A DNA stretch of 52,823 nucleotides from positions 1 to 52,823 of the forward strand of contig JAFUUL010000131.1 in the NCBI GenBank assembly GCA_017483805.1. Direction: 5' to 3'. The DNA comes from Prevotella sp. (GTDB lineage Bacteria; Bacteroidota; Bacteroidia; Bacteroidales; Bacteroidaceae). Below are positions 15,708 to 26,825 of this stretch, piece after piece (position 1 is the stretch's first letter; every line of letters starts with the position of its first letter). A program made the translations under genes and the position numbers. Under the pieces are notes generated by a model that did not search any database, had not been told where the DNA came from, and was given only the letters and a program-made list of their open reading frames with translations.

Positions 15708-17705
15708 TTAGTCGTCGGTTGACTGGTTGACCTTGCGCAGATAGTAGGGCGTGGTCGTGCCGTACTGCGAACTGTGGTAGCACTCAGCCCTTTGGTCTTC
15801 GCCAGGCGTGCAGAAATAGGTGGCCACTACATAGTGGTTGCCGGCATTCGGGTTGTTGGCCTGAGCCGTCTGTGTGAGTACGATCTTGTCCTGTTCCCAC
15901 TGGATGGAGAGGGGAGCGGGGAAGTCCAAATTCGTCGATTCCTCGTGGTAGATAATCTGGCCTCCGCTCTCTGAGGTGATCTTGAAATAGAGACGTATCA
16001 TCTCGTCTGTGGCCTGACCGTTGCTGGTCTTGTGCAGCGTCTGAGTGCTCTCCCACAGGCCAAGGAACTGGCTGTGGTCGTTCTGAATCTCCTCCATGTT
16101 GGCATATTCGTCGCCGTTCTGCACACGCAGCAGGGCGTCCTTGATCTGCAGCAGTTTGCCGATCTCAGGATTGCTGTCGATGGGCTTGCCGGTCTCACGC
16201 AGTATCTGGATGATGTCTGGCGTAGACAGGTCGGGGTTGAGACTCTTCATCAGGGCCACGGCACCCGTCACGATAGGAGCCGAGAAACTGGTGCCCATGC
16301 CCCATTCCAGGGGGATGTAGTCGTTGTAGGGGCAGGCGCCGAAGATGTTGACACCGGGAGCCGAGATGGTTGACTCCTCGACGTTGTGCTCTTCGAAGTT
16401 GCCGAAGTTGCTGAAACTGGCCTTCTGCAGGTTGGTGTCAACGGCAGAGACCTTGATGGAGCGGTCGCCACGCTTGCTGGGGTCGAGGGCCGTGTAGAGG
16501 TTCTCGTTACCGGCAGCCCAGACCACGGTCACGTTGCGGGCGTTGGCCAGGTCGAAGGCATAGTCCCAGACGGCCTCCTCCTCTTTGCGCCACTCCTGGC
16601 TCAACTGAATCTGCTCCTCGGTGGTGAGGCTGTAGATGGGGCTATCCTCAGGATAGGCATCGCCAGCCGAGATATTCACTACGTTAGCACCCTTGTAGAT
16701 GGCGTAGAGCAGACCCTGCAGCAGTGTCATTGATGTGAACTGGTGTCCCGCACTGATGGGCATGAATTTACAGTTGGGGGCGATGCCTGCCGTACCACGG
16801 TTGTTGTCCATGTTGCCCAGCGTGGTGCATGCTACGAGCGAGCCGTGCTTGAACGGGGCATCGGCGCAGCCCTCCTGGGGAGGAGCCACATTGCCTGAAC
16901 GACGGGGTACGCAGAACGGACTGACCACGCGGTCGCTGTTCAGTTCGTCGTGATTCAGGTCGAAATAACTGTCGATGATGGCTACCGTCACGTCAGGACT
17001 GCCCTTGGTGATCTCCCAAGCCTCGTAGGCCTGGATAGGGGCGAAGTGCCAGGTGTAGTCAGGATATTGGAACGCGGGGTCGTTGGGACGGTTGCTCTGG
17101 AAACTGCCCATCACGCTTTCAGGAAACACCAGGAAGTTAATGTCGGTGATCTGCTGTGGCAGGTTCTGGATCATCGCGTCGCGCTCTTCCGTTGGCACCT
17201 CTATCTGCAGGGCCTTCGTCAGAGGGTCGTAGAAGCGGATGGTGTATTCGTCGCCAGGATAGAGTTGCTTGAACTCGTCGGCAAACTGACGAAAGGTCTC
17301 GTCCTCGGCATCAGAGTCGAGGATGACGTTCAGACGGTCGCCTACGGTCTGCTGTCCCAGACTGTCCTGTACGATATCGCCGTCATCATAGGGCGGTATG
17401 TAGTTGTCGTCAGGGTTCGGCAGGTTCTCACCCGGGTTGGGGATGTTGCGCGGAATGTCAATCATCGTGTCGATGTCCACATGCGGGTTGGGGTTCTCAC
17501 CAGTGGGATTTGTAATCTCGGTAGGTGTCGGGCGGAACGGGTTCGAGCAACTGCACATCTTGAACATGCTGAGCAGGAACATCAGCGTGAGCAGGAGCAG
17601 CAAGTACAGCAACAGCCGTCCTAAACATCCAAGGCATCCCCAGGGCTTCCAGAAGGGTTCGTGCCAGTTTACCGTGCCTTTCGGGCCAAAATAGATTTTC
17701 CTCAT
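15708..17705 (-). CDS. Membrane-anchored subtilisin-like serine protease
   Basis: 665 residues of the S8 family. A Cys-containing N-terminus (CLGCLG) leads into a membrane helix at about 26-49, then KMCSCSN and a Pro/Asn-rich linker to about 115. A region at about 120-200 may be an inhibitor-like prodomain. The catalytic triad is complete: Asp245 (VAIIDSYFDLNHDE), His287 (KHGSLVA) and Ser473 (GTSFSAPIVTG), with Asn400 (AAGNEN) for the oxyanion hole. A C-terminal beta-rich domain (about 545-665) is not recognised. It should be exposed outside the inner membrane. It is 6 nt from the SrfC-like gene and 22 nt from the four-helix protein gene, so it is an integral member of the operon and may process one of its partners. 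Confidence 0.92.
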   Translation of the reverse strand: MRKIYFGPKGTVNWHEPFWKPWGCLGCLGRLLLYLLLLLTLMFLLSMFKMCSCSNPFRPTPTEITNPTGENPNPHVDIDTMIDIPRNIPNPGENLPNPDDNYIPPYDDGDIVQDSLGQQTVGDRLNVILDSDAEDETFRQFADEFKQLYPGDEYTIRFYDPLTKALQIEVPTEERDAMIQNLPQQITDINFLVFPESVMGSFQSNRPNDPAFQYPDYTWHFAPIQAYEAWEITKGSPDVTVAIIDSYFDLNHDELNSDRVVSPFCVPRRSGNVAPPQEGCADAPFKHGSLVACTTLGNMDNNRGTAGIAPNCKFMPISAGHQFTSMTLLQGLLYAIYKGANVVNISAGDAYPEDSPIYSLTTEEQIQLSQEWRKEEEAVWDYAFDLANARNVTVVWAAGNENLYTALDPSKRGDRSIKVSAVDTNLQKASFSNFGNFEEHNVEESTISAPGVNIFGACPYNDYIPLEWGMGTSFSAPIVTGAVALMKSLNPDLSTPDIIQILRETGKPIDSNPEIGKLLQIKDALLRVQNGDEYANMEEIQNDHSQFLGLWESTQTLHKTSNGQATDEMIRLYFKITSESGGQIIYHEESTNLDFPAPLSIQWEQDKIVLTQTAQANNPNAGNHYVVATYFCTPGEDQRAECYHSSQYGTTTPYYLRKVNQSTDD

Positions 17706-17711
17706 AGTGTC

Positions 17712-20624
17712 TTATGATAGTTCGTTGATGATTTTGGTTAATTGCTCGTTGGCCTCGTGGTCGTAGTCGGGTATGTTCAGATGGGTGATGAACGATACGA
17801 GCATGTACTCGAGCCATGAGTAGTAGTTGTTCTCGAAGGCCGTGGTCAGCGCCTTGGGGCTGGAGGTCAGTTCGTCGAACATAGCGGTCAGTTCCTCTTC
17901 CTCGAAGGTCGAGGGGCGAGGCTTCTCAATATAGTTGAATGCAGCCAGGTGGCGCTTCTCGGCTATCTGACGGGCCTTGTTCACCTCGTCGGCATCGAGC
18001 AGGTGATAGCCCAGATCGATGACGAAACTGTTGATGGTGCTGGCCAGGATGTCGGCGATGAGGCTCTCGTTGATGGAGAACACGTTGACCACGTTGACAT
18101 ATTCTGCGATGGTGGCTGCCAGCAGGTCTTCCAGGTGCAGGTTCTTGCTGGTGTCTACGATCTCGTCTACGAGGTCCACCATCACGTCCATGTCGAACTG
18201 GTGACTGTTGGCCATCTGGTTCATGAACTCCAGCGACTTGATCTGGTTCTTCCAGAGCGTATAGACCTCCTCGGCGATGATGACCGAGTTGAGTTTCTTC
18301 TTGAACGTGCCGTCGAAGAGTTTCTTGTAGTCCACGTTGCGCTTCTCCAGATAGGCTTGTGCCTCCTCCTGAGAGTCCATCACGTAGCAGTCCATCAGCA
18401 CCTGCCAGCGCTCGTCGTTGTTCTTGCAGGCTTTCAGGGCCTGTCCGCAGCGCTTCATGATGATCTCGTAGTTGCTGGTGTCGTGGATCTTCTCGCTCAG
18501 TTCGCCGCTCTGAATCAGGTTGTGTATGGCCTGCAGGCTCTTCGTCTCTGTCAGTTCGAGCGACTGCAGCAGGTGTCCGAAGAAGTAACTGTCCTCGTTG
18601 CAGGTGAAGTCCATCTCGCGGATGATCTGGTTGGCCTTGCGGATGTTCTTCTTCAACAGGATATCGACATCCTCCGAGACGTGGAACTCGCTCATGATGG
18701 TGTGCACCTTGCCCATAGCCACCCTGCAGTAGTCTTCAAACTGAATGTCGCGTGTCTTGTCCATGACAGCCGCCACTTTGGCCAACTGCTCGATGATGTA
18801 CAGGGCACCGTCGTTGTTCATACTGGCTGTGGCATCCCATACCATCTCCCTGTTCTGGAAGAACATCTCCGTGTGCTTGCTCTCGCAGAAGGTTTCACGC
18901 AGTAGGTCCAGGTAGGCTCTGTCTACGAGCAACTTGTCCTCCTTGCCGCGCTCACGGAATCCGTCGTAGATCTTCGAGCCTTTCATGCCTGAATACTTGA
19001 AGTCGCGCAGCAGGTAACTGTTCCTGAAGTATTCGCCAGGCCTCGTCCAGTTGTTGGCCCACTTGGTGCTGTCCACGTCGAAACATTCCTTGTAAAGCAC
19101 CTTCGTGAATCGCTCGCCCCATCGTCCGTCGATACTTGTTCGTCCGTTTGCCGATGGGTTCTGATCCTCCTGCATGGTGATGTTGAACTTGGTTGCCACG
19201 AAGAACAGGGGCGAGATGCCGCCAGTCAGTTGCAAGGTCCTTGCGCGCTCTTCGGGCGTTGCTCCCACGTACTGTGACACCCAGTCGCTGAGGGTGCTTG
19301 GTATCGTGTTGACGTCGCACTGGGTGTTGTCCTGACAGAACATCAGGATGTTGACCACGCGTGACTCTGAGTATTTATTAAAGAGGTATGCCACCTTACC
19401 ACGCAGCAGCATTCGCGTGAGCACCTTTCCTTCGCTGAGCGAACTGAACTCTCCGCCCATTCTCGAGCGTGCGCCAGGGAAGTCGAGCAGGTCAGTATGC
19501 TTCAGCAGGTCCAGTTTGATGGGACCTTGTGTGAGGCGTGAGCGCACGGCGTTGTCTGTGATGTCCTCGAAACTGTAACTGGCTGTGCTCTCTAGGAAGT
19601 CTGGACCTATGAGTACCACGATCTCGGCACAGACGGCAGACAACTCGCACTTGAGCATGGCCGGTATGGTGGTGAAGGTGCCGTTGGCCTGTTTGAGATG
19701 GGCGTCGCACACGTGGCTGGTGTCGCCTGTTCCCAGACCGTCGAGACACTGGACGCTCATAATCGTGTTCTCGTTCTCCTCGTGGTGCAGCACGGCATCG
19801 ACGCCGAAATACACGTCGCTGCAGAACTGCAACTTGCTCATCGTGGCGAGCAGTCGGCGGTAGAGTGGGGTGAGGTAGTCGTTGTTGTCGTCTGTCTTGC
19901 GCCAGAGTATGGAGAAGATGTCAGGATAGTCGGCCACAGGTATGCGGTCGATGACGAGTGCCAACTTGTCGAAGAAGTTACTGGCCCTGAACTCCTGCGC
20001 CTTCATGATGTGGTGCTTGAAGTACTCCTTCATCTCCAGCATGTCGTCGGCCGTGATGGGTGATATTGATGCTGGCTGTGCCGCCTTGTACTTCTCATAC
20101 AGTTGGTCGGCAATGGCGTTGATGGAGTTACGGTCTGGCGTGTCAGAGTCCTTCAGGTCGTTGAAGTAGCCGTCGCAGAGCAGGAGCGTGAGGTCCATCA
20201 CGGAGAGGGTCTTCATCAGGATGGGATACTTGCGCTCATGGCGACTGGGGTTACGCACGAAGGATGAGAATCGCGTGACGACGCCAGTAGCCTCGGTGTC
20301 GTGGGTGATGGGGTTCATCTCGTTGATGAAGTTGTACTTCCGCTCCTCGTCCTCCACCTCGAAGGCTTTCACAATCTTCCCTCCGTCGGGCAGGGTCTCC
20401 TGCCGTTGTAGCATGTTGCTCATGAGGTACGACTTACCCACCTGGCTCTTGCCGTAGGCCGCCATGGCAGGGTTGTCTTTCTCTGCTTCTTCTATCTTGC
20501 GCAGTTTGCGACGCTCGTCTACAAGTTGCATGAAGCGCTGCTCGTAGTGCTCGGGCTTGTTCTTCTTGATCCAGGCAAGCGACTTGTTGATAGCCTCGAT
20601 TTTGTTTCTAATCTCTAGTATCAT
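17712..20624 (-). CDS. SrfC-like large GTPase (putative virulence factor family)
   Basis: 970 residues. An N-terminal helical segment (1-52) leads to a P-loop at 58-65 (AAYGKSQVGKSYLMSNML); a DxxG-type motif LLDFPGARSR lies near 380 and VATKFNI is a candidate base-recognition motif. The rest is long and helical with no membrane segment. Size, P-loop position and its place directly behind an SrfB-like gene match the SrfC family of SrfABC operons, which has dynamin-like features. I identify it from motifs and neighbourhood, not from an alignment. The start is the ATG at 20624, 35 nt after the SrfB-like gene stop. Known SrfABC loci have been linked to virulence; the biochemical role is unsettled. 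Confidence 0.7.
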   Translation of the reverse strand: MILEIRNKIEAINKSLAWIKKNKPEHYEQRFMQLVDERRKLRKIEEAEKDNPAMAAYGKSQVGKSYLMSNMLQRQETLPDGGKIVKAFEVEDEERKYNFINEMNPITHDTEATGVVTRFSSFVRNPSRHERKYPILMKTLSVMDLTLLLCDGYFNDLKDSDTPDRNSINAIADQLYEKYKAAQPASISPITADDMLEMKEYFKHHIMKAQEFRASNFFDKLALVIDRIPVADYPDIFSILWRKTDDNNDYLTPLYRRLLATMSKLQFCSDVYFGVDAVLHHEENENTIMSVQCLDGLGTGDTSHVCDAHLKQANGTFTTIPAMLKCELSAVCAEIVVLIGPDFLESTASYSFEDITDNAVRSRLTQGPIKLDLLKHTDLLDFPGARSRMGGEFSSLSEGKVLTRMLLRGKVAYLFNKYSESRVVNILMFCQDNTQCDVNTIPSTLSDWVSQYVGATPEERARTLQLTGGISPLFFVATKFNITMQEDQNPSANGRTSIDGRWGERFTKVLYKECFDVDSTKWANNWTRPGEYFRNSYLLRDFKYSGMKGSKIYDGFRERGKEDKLLVDRAYLDLLRETFCESKHTEMFFQNREMVWDATASMNNDGALYIIEQLAKVAAVMDKTRDIQFEDYCRVAMGKVHTIMSEFHVSEDVDILLKKNIRKANQIIREMDFTCNEDSYFFGHLLQSLELTETKSLQAIHNLIQSGELSEKIHDTSNYEIIMKRCGQALKACKNNDERWQVLMDCYVMDSQEEAQAYLEKRNVDYKKLFDGTFKKKLNSVIIAEEVYTLWKNQIKSLEFMNQMANSHQFDMDVMVDLVDEIVDTSKNLHLEDLLAATIAEYVNVVNVFSINESLIADILASTINSFVIDLGYHLLDADEVNKARQIAEKRHLAAFNYIEKPRPSTFEEEELTAMFDELTSSPKALTTAFENNYYSWLEYMLVSFITHLNIPDYDHEANEQLTKIINELS

Positions 20625-20659
20625 AGTTGTTCCTTTTTTCTAATGCTACACGTTTGTTC

Positions 20660-23600
20660 TTATTTAATCGCAAGTTCAAATTCTCCCTTGTCGAGCCAGT
20701 ACTTGCCGTCGTCGACGATGGACTGGAGCACGAGTTCCACCTCGCGCTTGGGCAGCGTGTTGCCCTCATCGTCCATAGCCTCCTCGATAACCAGGTCTTC
20801 GCGGCTCTCATAGTAGTTGCGCGAGAGGGTGATGCGCAGCGACGGGCGTGACGAGTGGTTGTAGATGGCGTAGAGCGGACGTGCCTGATAGAGCGGCGAG
20901 TTGAACTGCTTGCAGCCGATGAATGCAGGGAAGACGGCGATGTCGATGGTGGCAGAGCCGTTGGTTGGTGTGAGATAGGACTTGGCAACCTGCTGCCTCT
21001 GTGAGTTATAATTACCTAAGTAGCAGGCCGTTGACTTCATGTTCTTAATCATTCGCCCGAAGTCTATGCTCATGCCGTTGAAGCCCTGGTTGGCGGCCAG
21101 GTAGCCCACCATGCCACCTACGGCCACTACCGACTTCTGGTCGTAGAAGTAGCCCTGTCCGTCGGCAAATGGGAACCACGTGCCGATGCGGTAGTCGTTC
21201 AGGCGGATCAGACGGTCAGGCGACGTGGGTATGTACTTGATGAAGAGTTCGGTGATGGCATCGAGCGACGAGGGACGTCCTGCCAGGATGAGCACGTCGC
21301 AGTGGTGTGCATAGAGCACCACGGAGAGTTGTTTCATCAGCGGCTCCATTGTGTTCTTCACGATGGTGGCCACCTCCTGCGGGTCGAAGTGCCAATTCAG
21401 TTCCGTGAACGAGAAGCCGAAGTGGTGCTCGAAGTATTCCAGCAGGTAGTCGGCAGGCTTCAGTTTGCCGAAGAGGTCGTCGAAGGTGAAGGTGCGCATG
21501 GGGCGGTGCAGGCGCAGGTGCTCCATGAAGGTCTGTGCGATGGGCACGGAGATCTGCGTGTTGAAGTCCACGCGGCAGCGGCGGTCGCGATGGGTCATCA
21601 TCGAACTGTCGAAGCCGAAGAAGTCGCGCAGCAGGTTCGAGGCGAAGGCCTTCAGCAGCATGGTGCGGCGATCGGGGTTGTCCTTCTCGTTGACGATGTC
21701 GTACATCTTGCTCGTGTACACCTGGTTGCCCTTCAGGCAGGGCAGGGCCTGCAACTCTTCGTCGCTCATGTTCCTCAGACGGGTGAACACAGCGCTGAAG
21801 ATGTTGCCCTGGTTGGGTTTGTCGTGCTCCTTACCCTCGATCACGAGGTTCTGCACCAGGTTGTGCAGTATCTCGTCGCCTGCCAGGTAGAAACTGTCCC
21901 AGTAGATGGGTGTAGGCACCAGTTTGCTGCGCCCCTCGCCGTAGTACTGGTAGGAGCATATCATGACGTCTGTCGTGCCGGCGCCGATGTCGATGGAGCC
22001 GATGGTCAGCGACTTGCCCTCGTAGCCCTCGGCCTTCTCCTCTGGGCGCACGTGGCCCTTCAGTTCGATGAACTTGTGAATGTCGCCGCTGTAGCGCTGG
22101 GCAATCTCGGCATAGAGATAGACCAGTTGGCAGCAGGAGGCCTCGTCGAAACTCCACATGCGGTCCTTCGAGTCCATCTCGTCGTCCTTGATGCGGAGCG
22201 ATGCCGAGGTGGGCGTGACGGTGGGCGAGCCGAAGGCTGGCGTGCAATGCTGCAGGGCCTCGATGGCGTTCTCAGCACAGCGGCGCAGTTTCTCTTGCTC
22301 CTTGCGCGGCATGGCCGTGGGACAGGTGATGATGATGTTGCGCAGCAGTCGCTTGCAGTCCATGTTGCCGTGCTTGGTGCGGAACTTGATGCTGTTGATC
22401 TGCGTGGTGGCCTGCTGCAGTATCTCGATGAGCACGAAGGTCATCAGCGAGGCGCGCGAGTAGTTGCCGCCGTCCAGGTTGTCGTCGTTGCCGTCAGGGC
22501 CTATGTAGTTGCCTGAGTGGTCGAACAGGTCCGACAGGCGCGCGATATATATATTGTCGGCCAGGCGTATGTTGCTGGGGTCGTCGACGGTGGTCAGGAA
22601 CTCCCAGCGGCCGTCGAAGGGCTTTTCGTCCCACAGGTAGCGCTTGGGGCTGCTGTAGTTGGTGGTCTTCTCGCTCAGTCCGTCCTCCTCCAGCGAGCGG
22701 TAGACCAGTCGCTTGGCCTCGTCGCCCACGCGCACCAGGCTCTTCCACTCGAAGGTGTCGTCGTCCAGCACGATGGCGTTGCCGAAGTCGGCCTTGCGGA
22801 AGGCCAGTCGCATGTCAAACGACTTCTCGTAGGTGATGTTGGGGTCAGAGAGGTCGCGTATCTCCAGCATGGCGGCCTTGGTGAAGTCGCCCTCCTCGAA
22901 TAGCACGCCGCAGGTGCGCGAGTTACCGATGTCGAGCACCAGGTCCACGTCGATGGTCTTGCGCTGGTTGTTGTGCAGCATGATCTCGGGTGCGGCTCCC
23001 AGCGTGCGTATGAAGTTGACCAGATAGATATAGTATCCGATGTACTTGCGCGACTCGGTGCGGTTGTACTGTCCCAGCAGGCTGGAGAAGTAGTCGGAGA
23101 AGGCGGGGAAGTAGTCGGAGACGGACATGAAGTCGAGCAGTTCGTCGGCCCGGTTGCACAGGCAGAACTCCTTGTGGTCTTCCTCGTCCTCGTAGAAGAA
23201 CGGCTGCTTGTAGTGCACCATCGACTCGTCCATGTCGTCGCTGAAGTAGATGGTGTTAGACCGCTCGGCCAGTGGATCGGGGTCGCCCAGGGTGGTGTCG
23301 AAGGCCCAGAGGAAGCGGTAGCGCATGTAGCCCTTCTTGCTGCCCTCGCCCACACAGTCTATCCTGACGCGGCACCAGGTGAAGGGGTCGCCGGCGGTCA
23401 CGCCGTCAATCTCCTTCTCGAACATCGGCATTGGCAGCCACTTGCCCAGTATGAGGTCGAAGGCCGTGTTGATCTGGCCTTGCTGGTCCTTCACGCGGTA
23501 GCCTGCCAGCGAGTTGATGTTGAAGATCTCGCTGTCGCCGTCCTGATAGGATGAGAAGAGTGCTGTCGACTCGTCCTTCCTCATCTTGATCAGACCGGCG

Positions 23601-23857
23601 TCGTCCAGTTCCTCGCGTCCGTTGGGGCGTTTCTCTGTCATGTCGCTCTGTCGCAGTTCGCTCAGAGGGATGTACAGACCTTCCTGACTGTGGTAATAGA
23701 GCAGGTCGAAGATTTGCTCGCCTGTGATGAAGTCTGAGGTCTCACAGAAGGCGTACTTCAGGATTTTCCCGTTTGGGAAAGCCAGTTGCTCGGCTGGGTT
23801 GAATTCTTTCTCGGTGGCGATGAAATGAATTCCGCTGTTGGCAATTAGATGTTCCAT
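20660..23857 (-). CDS. SrfB-like actin/HSP70-fold ATPase
   Basis: 1065 residues from the ATG at 23857; a TTG one codon earlier is less likely. Three motifs of the actin/HSP70 ATPase fold are in order: LVLDIGNSRTCGV near 305-317 (phosphate 1), IGSIDIGAGTTDVMICS near 622-638 (phosphate 2) and VLILAGRPSSLDAI near 855-868 (adenosine). With the length near 1000 and an adjoining SrfC-like gene this fits the SrfB virulence-factor family. The N-terminal 290 residues and the large insert between the phosphate motifs are specific to the family. No signal peptide or membrane helix is visible. It is the first gene of the long operon and has a strong promoter about 83 nt upstream. Confidence 0.82.
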   Translation of the reverse strand: MEHLIANSGIHFIATEKEFNPAEQLAFPNGKILKYAFCETSDFITGEQIFDLLYYHSQEGLYIPLSELRQSDMTEKRPNGREELDDAGLIKMRKDESTALFSSYQDGDSEIFNINSLAGYRVKDQQGQINTAFDLILGKWLPMPMFEKEIDGVTAGDPFTWCRVRIDCVGEGSKKGYMRYRFLWAFDTTLGDPDPLAERSNTIYFSDDMDESMVHYKQPFFYEDEEDHKEFCLCNRADELLDFMSVSDYFPAFSDYFSSLLGQYNRTESRKYIGYYIYLVNFIRTLGAAPEIMLHNNQRKTIDVDLVLDIGNSRTCGVLFEEGDFTKAAMLEIRDLSDPNITYEKSFDMRLAFRKADFGNAIVLDDDTFEWKSLVRVGDEAKRLVYRSLEEDGLSEKTTNYSSPKRYLWDEKPFDGRWEFLTTVDDPSNIRLADNIYIARLSDLFDHSGNYIGPDGNDDNLDGGNYSRASLMTFVLIEILQQATTQINSIKFRTKHGNMDCKRLLRNIIITCPTAMPRKEQEKLRRCAENAIEALQHCTPAFGSPTVTPTSASLRIKDDEMDSKDRMWSFDEASCCQLVYLYAEIAQRYSGDIHKFIELKGHVRPEEKAEGYEGKSLTIGSIDIGAGTTDVMICSYQYYGEGRSKLVPTPIYWDSFYLAGDEILHNLVQNLVIEGKEHDKPNQGNIFSAVFTRLRNMSDEELQALPCLKGNQVYTSKMYDIVNEKDNPDRRTMLLKAFASNLLRDFFGFDSSMMTHRDRRCRVDFNTQISVPIAQTFMEHLRLHRPMRTFTFDDLFGKLKPADYLLEYFEHHFGFSFTELNWHFDPQEVATIVKNTMEPLMKQLSVVLYAHHCDVLILAGRPSSLDAITELFIKYIPTSPDRLIRLNDYRIGTWFPFADGQGYFYDQKSVVAVGGMVGYLAANQGFNGMSIDFGRMIKNMKSTACYLGNYNSQRQQVAKSYLTPTNGSATIDIAVFPAFIGCKQFNSPLYQARPLYAIYNHSSRPSLRITLSRNYYESREDLVIEEAMDDEGNTLPKREVELVLQSIVDDGKYWLDKGEFELAIK

Positions 23858-23939
23858 CAATCTATATTTTTATCAGTTTTTTGTTTGTTCAGGTTTGTTT
23901 AGGTTTCGGCTGTCATGGCGACGGGCACATATCAATTTG

Positions 23940-23971
23940 CAAATTTAAGGATTTTTTCTTGCATCCACAAA
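23940..23971 (-). promoter_or_regulatory. Promoter of the SrfB/SrfC operon
   Basis: On the minus strand TTTG (23971-23968), a 20-nt spacer, and TAAATTTG (23947-23940). It is the only good promoter found for the minus-strand run from 23857 to 6211. The leader to the ATG at 23857 is about 75 nt and holds no obvious structure. Confidence 0.75.
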
Positions 23972-23997
23972 TATTTTGCCGTTTTTTTGCGAAAAAA

Positions 23998-24480
23998 CTA
24001 TCCTTTTGCTTGACTTTGGCCCGCTTGGGCTGTCATTTTTTCCCTGCGCTGGCTTGGCGAGAGCCGTGCCCACTGGCGCCATTCGGTGGCCTCGTGGCGG
24101 CTCAGGTAGTCCAGTTCGTCCTGGTGGGCGTAGGCCTCCAGTTCGAAGGGGTTCAGGCGGTAGGCGGCGTTGCGCATCTTGAGGTTCTGGGGCAGGGCCG
24201 TCAGGTAGTACCAGCCGTAGAGCAGGTAGAAGAGCAGCCACGAGTCGTGGGTCGACTGCGCCTGCCGGAGGTGTATCATCTCGTGGTTCTTCATGGTGCT
24301 GCCCTTGCGCTCGAAGGCCCTGACGTCGTCGTCGCTGGGGGCGATGATGGTTCCGAAGAAGGTCAGTCCGGCGTAGCCCTTGCGCAGCCAGAAACTGTTG
24401 CGCAGGGTGGGCATGTCGCTCAGCCGGCTGGGCCGTCGGGCGTGCCTGATGGCAGAGAGTATCTTCAGCGGGTTGTCCAT
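23998..24480 (-). CDS. Small HExxH-containing protein, putative metalloprotease fold
   Basis: 160 residues from the ATG at 24480. The centre reads KNHEMIHLRQAQ, a HExxH motif, followed about 40 residues later by NPFELEAYAHQDE, which could give the third zinc ligand as in zincins. A hydrophobic stretch between them (SWLLFYLLYGWYYLTAL) could be a buried helix or membrane contact. I do not recognise a named family. A TACCTTTG box ends only 10 nt before the ATG, so either the message is nearly leaderless or translation begins at a later Met (24414, MPTLRNSFW). It stops 27 nt before the operon promoter at 23971 and is transcribed in the same direction, so read-through into the SrfB operon is possible. 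Confidence 0.7.
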   Translation of the reverse strand: MDNPLKILSAIRHARRPSRLSDMPTLRNSFWLRKGYAGLTFFGTIIAPSDDDVRAFERKGSTMKNHEMIHLRQAQSTHDSWLLFYLLYGWYYLTALPQNLKMRNAAYRLNPFELEAYAHQDELDYLSRHEATEWRQWARLSPSQRREKMTAQAGQSQAKG

Positions 24481-24489
24481 ATTCGCTGG

Positions 24490-24497
24490 CAAAGGTA
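24490..24497 (-). promoter_or_regulatory. -7 box of the HExxH protein gene
   Basis: TACCTTTG on the minus strand, 10 nt before the ATG at 24480. No TTTG is seen at the expected distance. The spacing decides between the ATG at 24480 and the one at 24414. Confidence 0.5.
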
Positions 24498-24557
24498 ATC
24501 ATTTTTTCCGATATTCCTCACTTTTTCCTCTGAAAATCGTCTTCGTCCGGACGGGGA

Positions 24558-24635
24558 GTTTGGACGAAGCAAACCTGGAGTTTGGACGGAGCAAACTCGG
24601 AGTTTGGACGAAGCAAACCCCAGGTTTGGACGAAC
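24558..24635. repeat. Tandem 22-nt palindromic units (family A, block 2)
   Basis: Three full cores at 24558-24574, 24580-24596 and 24602-24618 and a truncated fourth starting at 24624, all in 22-nt register. Cores read GTTTGGACG(A/G)AGCAAAC, the same as in the block at 1431-1496. The block lies between the divergent promoters of the HExxH gene and ligA. Confidence 0.9.
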
Positions 24636-24646
24636 CTGACGCTTAA

Positions 24647-26722
<2,076 letters not shown>

Positions 26723-26727
26723 ATACG

Positions 26728-26754
26728 GAAGGCGATAATGTCGCCTTCTTTTTT
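26728..26754 (+). terminator. ligA terminator
   Basis: Arms GAAGGCGA (26728-26735) and TCGCCTTC (26741-26748) around TAATG, followed by six T. A classic intrinsic terminator placed 5 nt after the stop codon. Confidence 0.9.
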
Positions 26755-26771
26755 AAATAATGTGTAAATGT

Positions 26772-26802
26772 TTTGCTATATCGGAAAAAAGTATTACTTT
26801 TG
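26772..26802 (+). promoter_or_regulatory. Promoter of the GH43 operon
   Basis: TTTG at 26772-26775, a 19-nt spacer, and TACTTTTG at 26795-26802, ahead of the ATG at 26826. Confidence 0.75.
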
Positions 26803-26825
26803 CAAAGAAATTCAAACTATAACCG

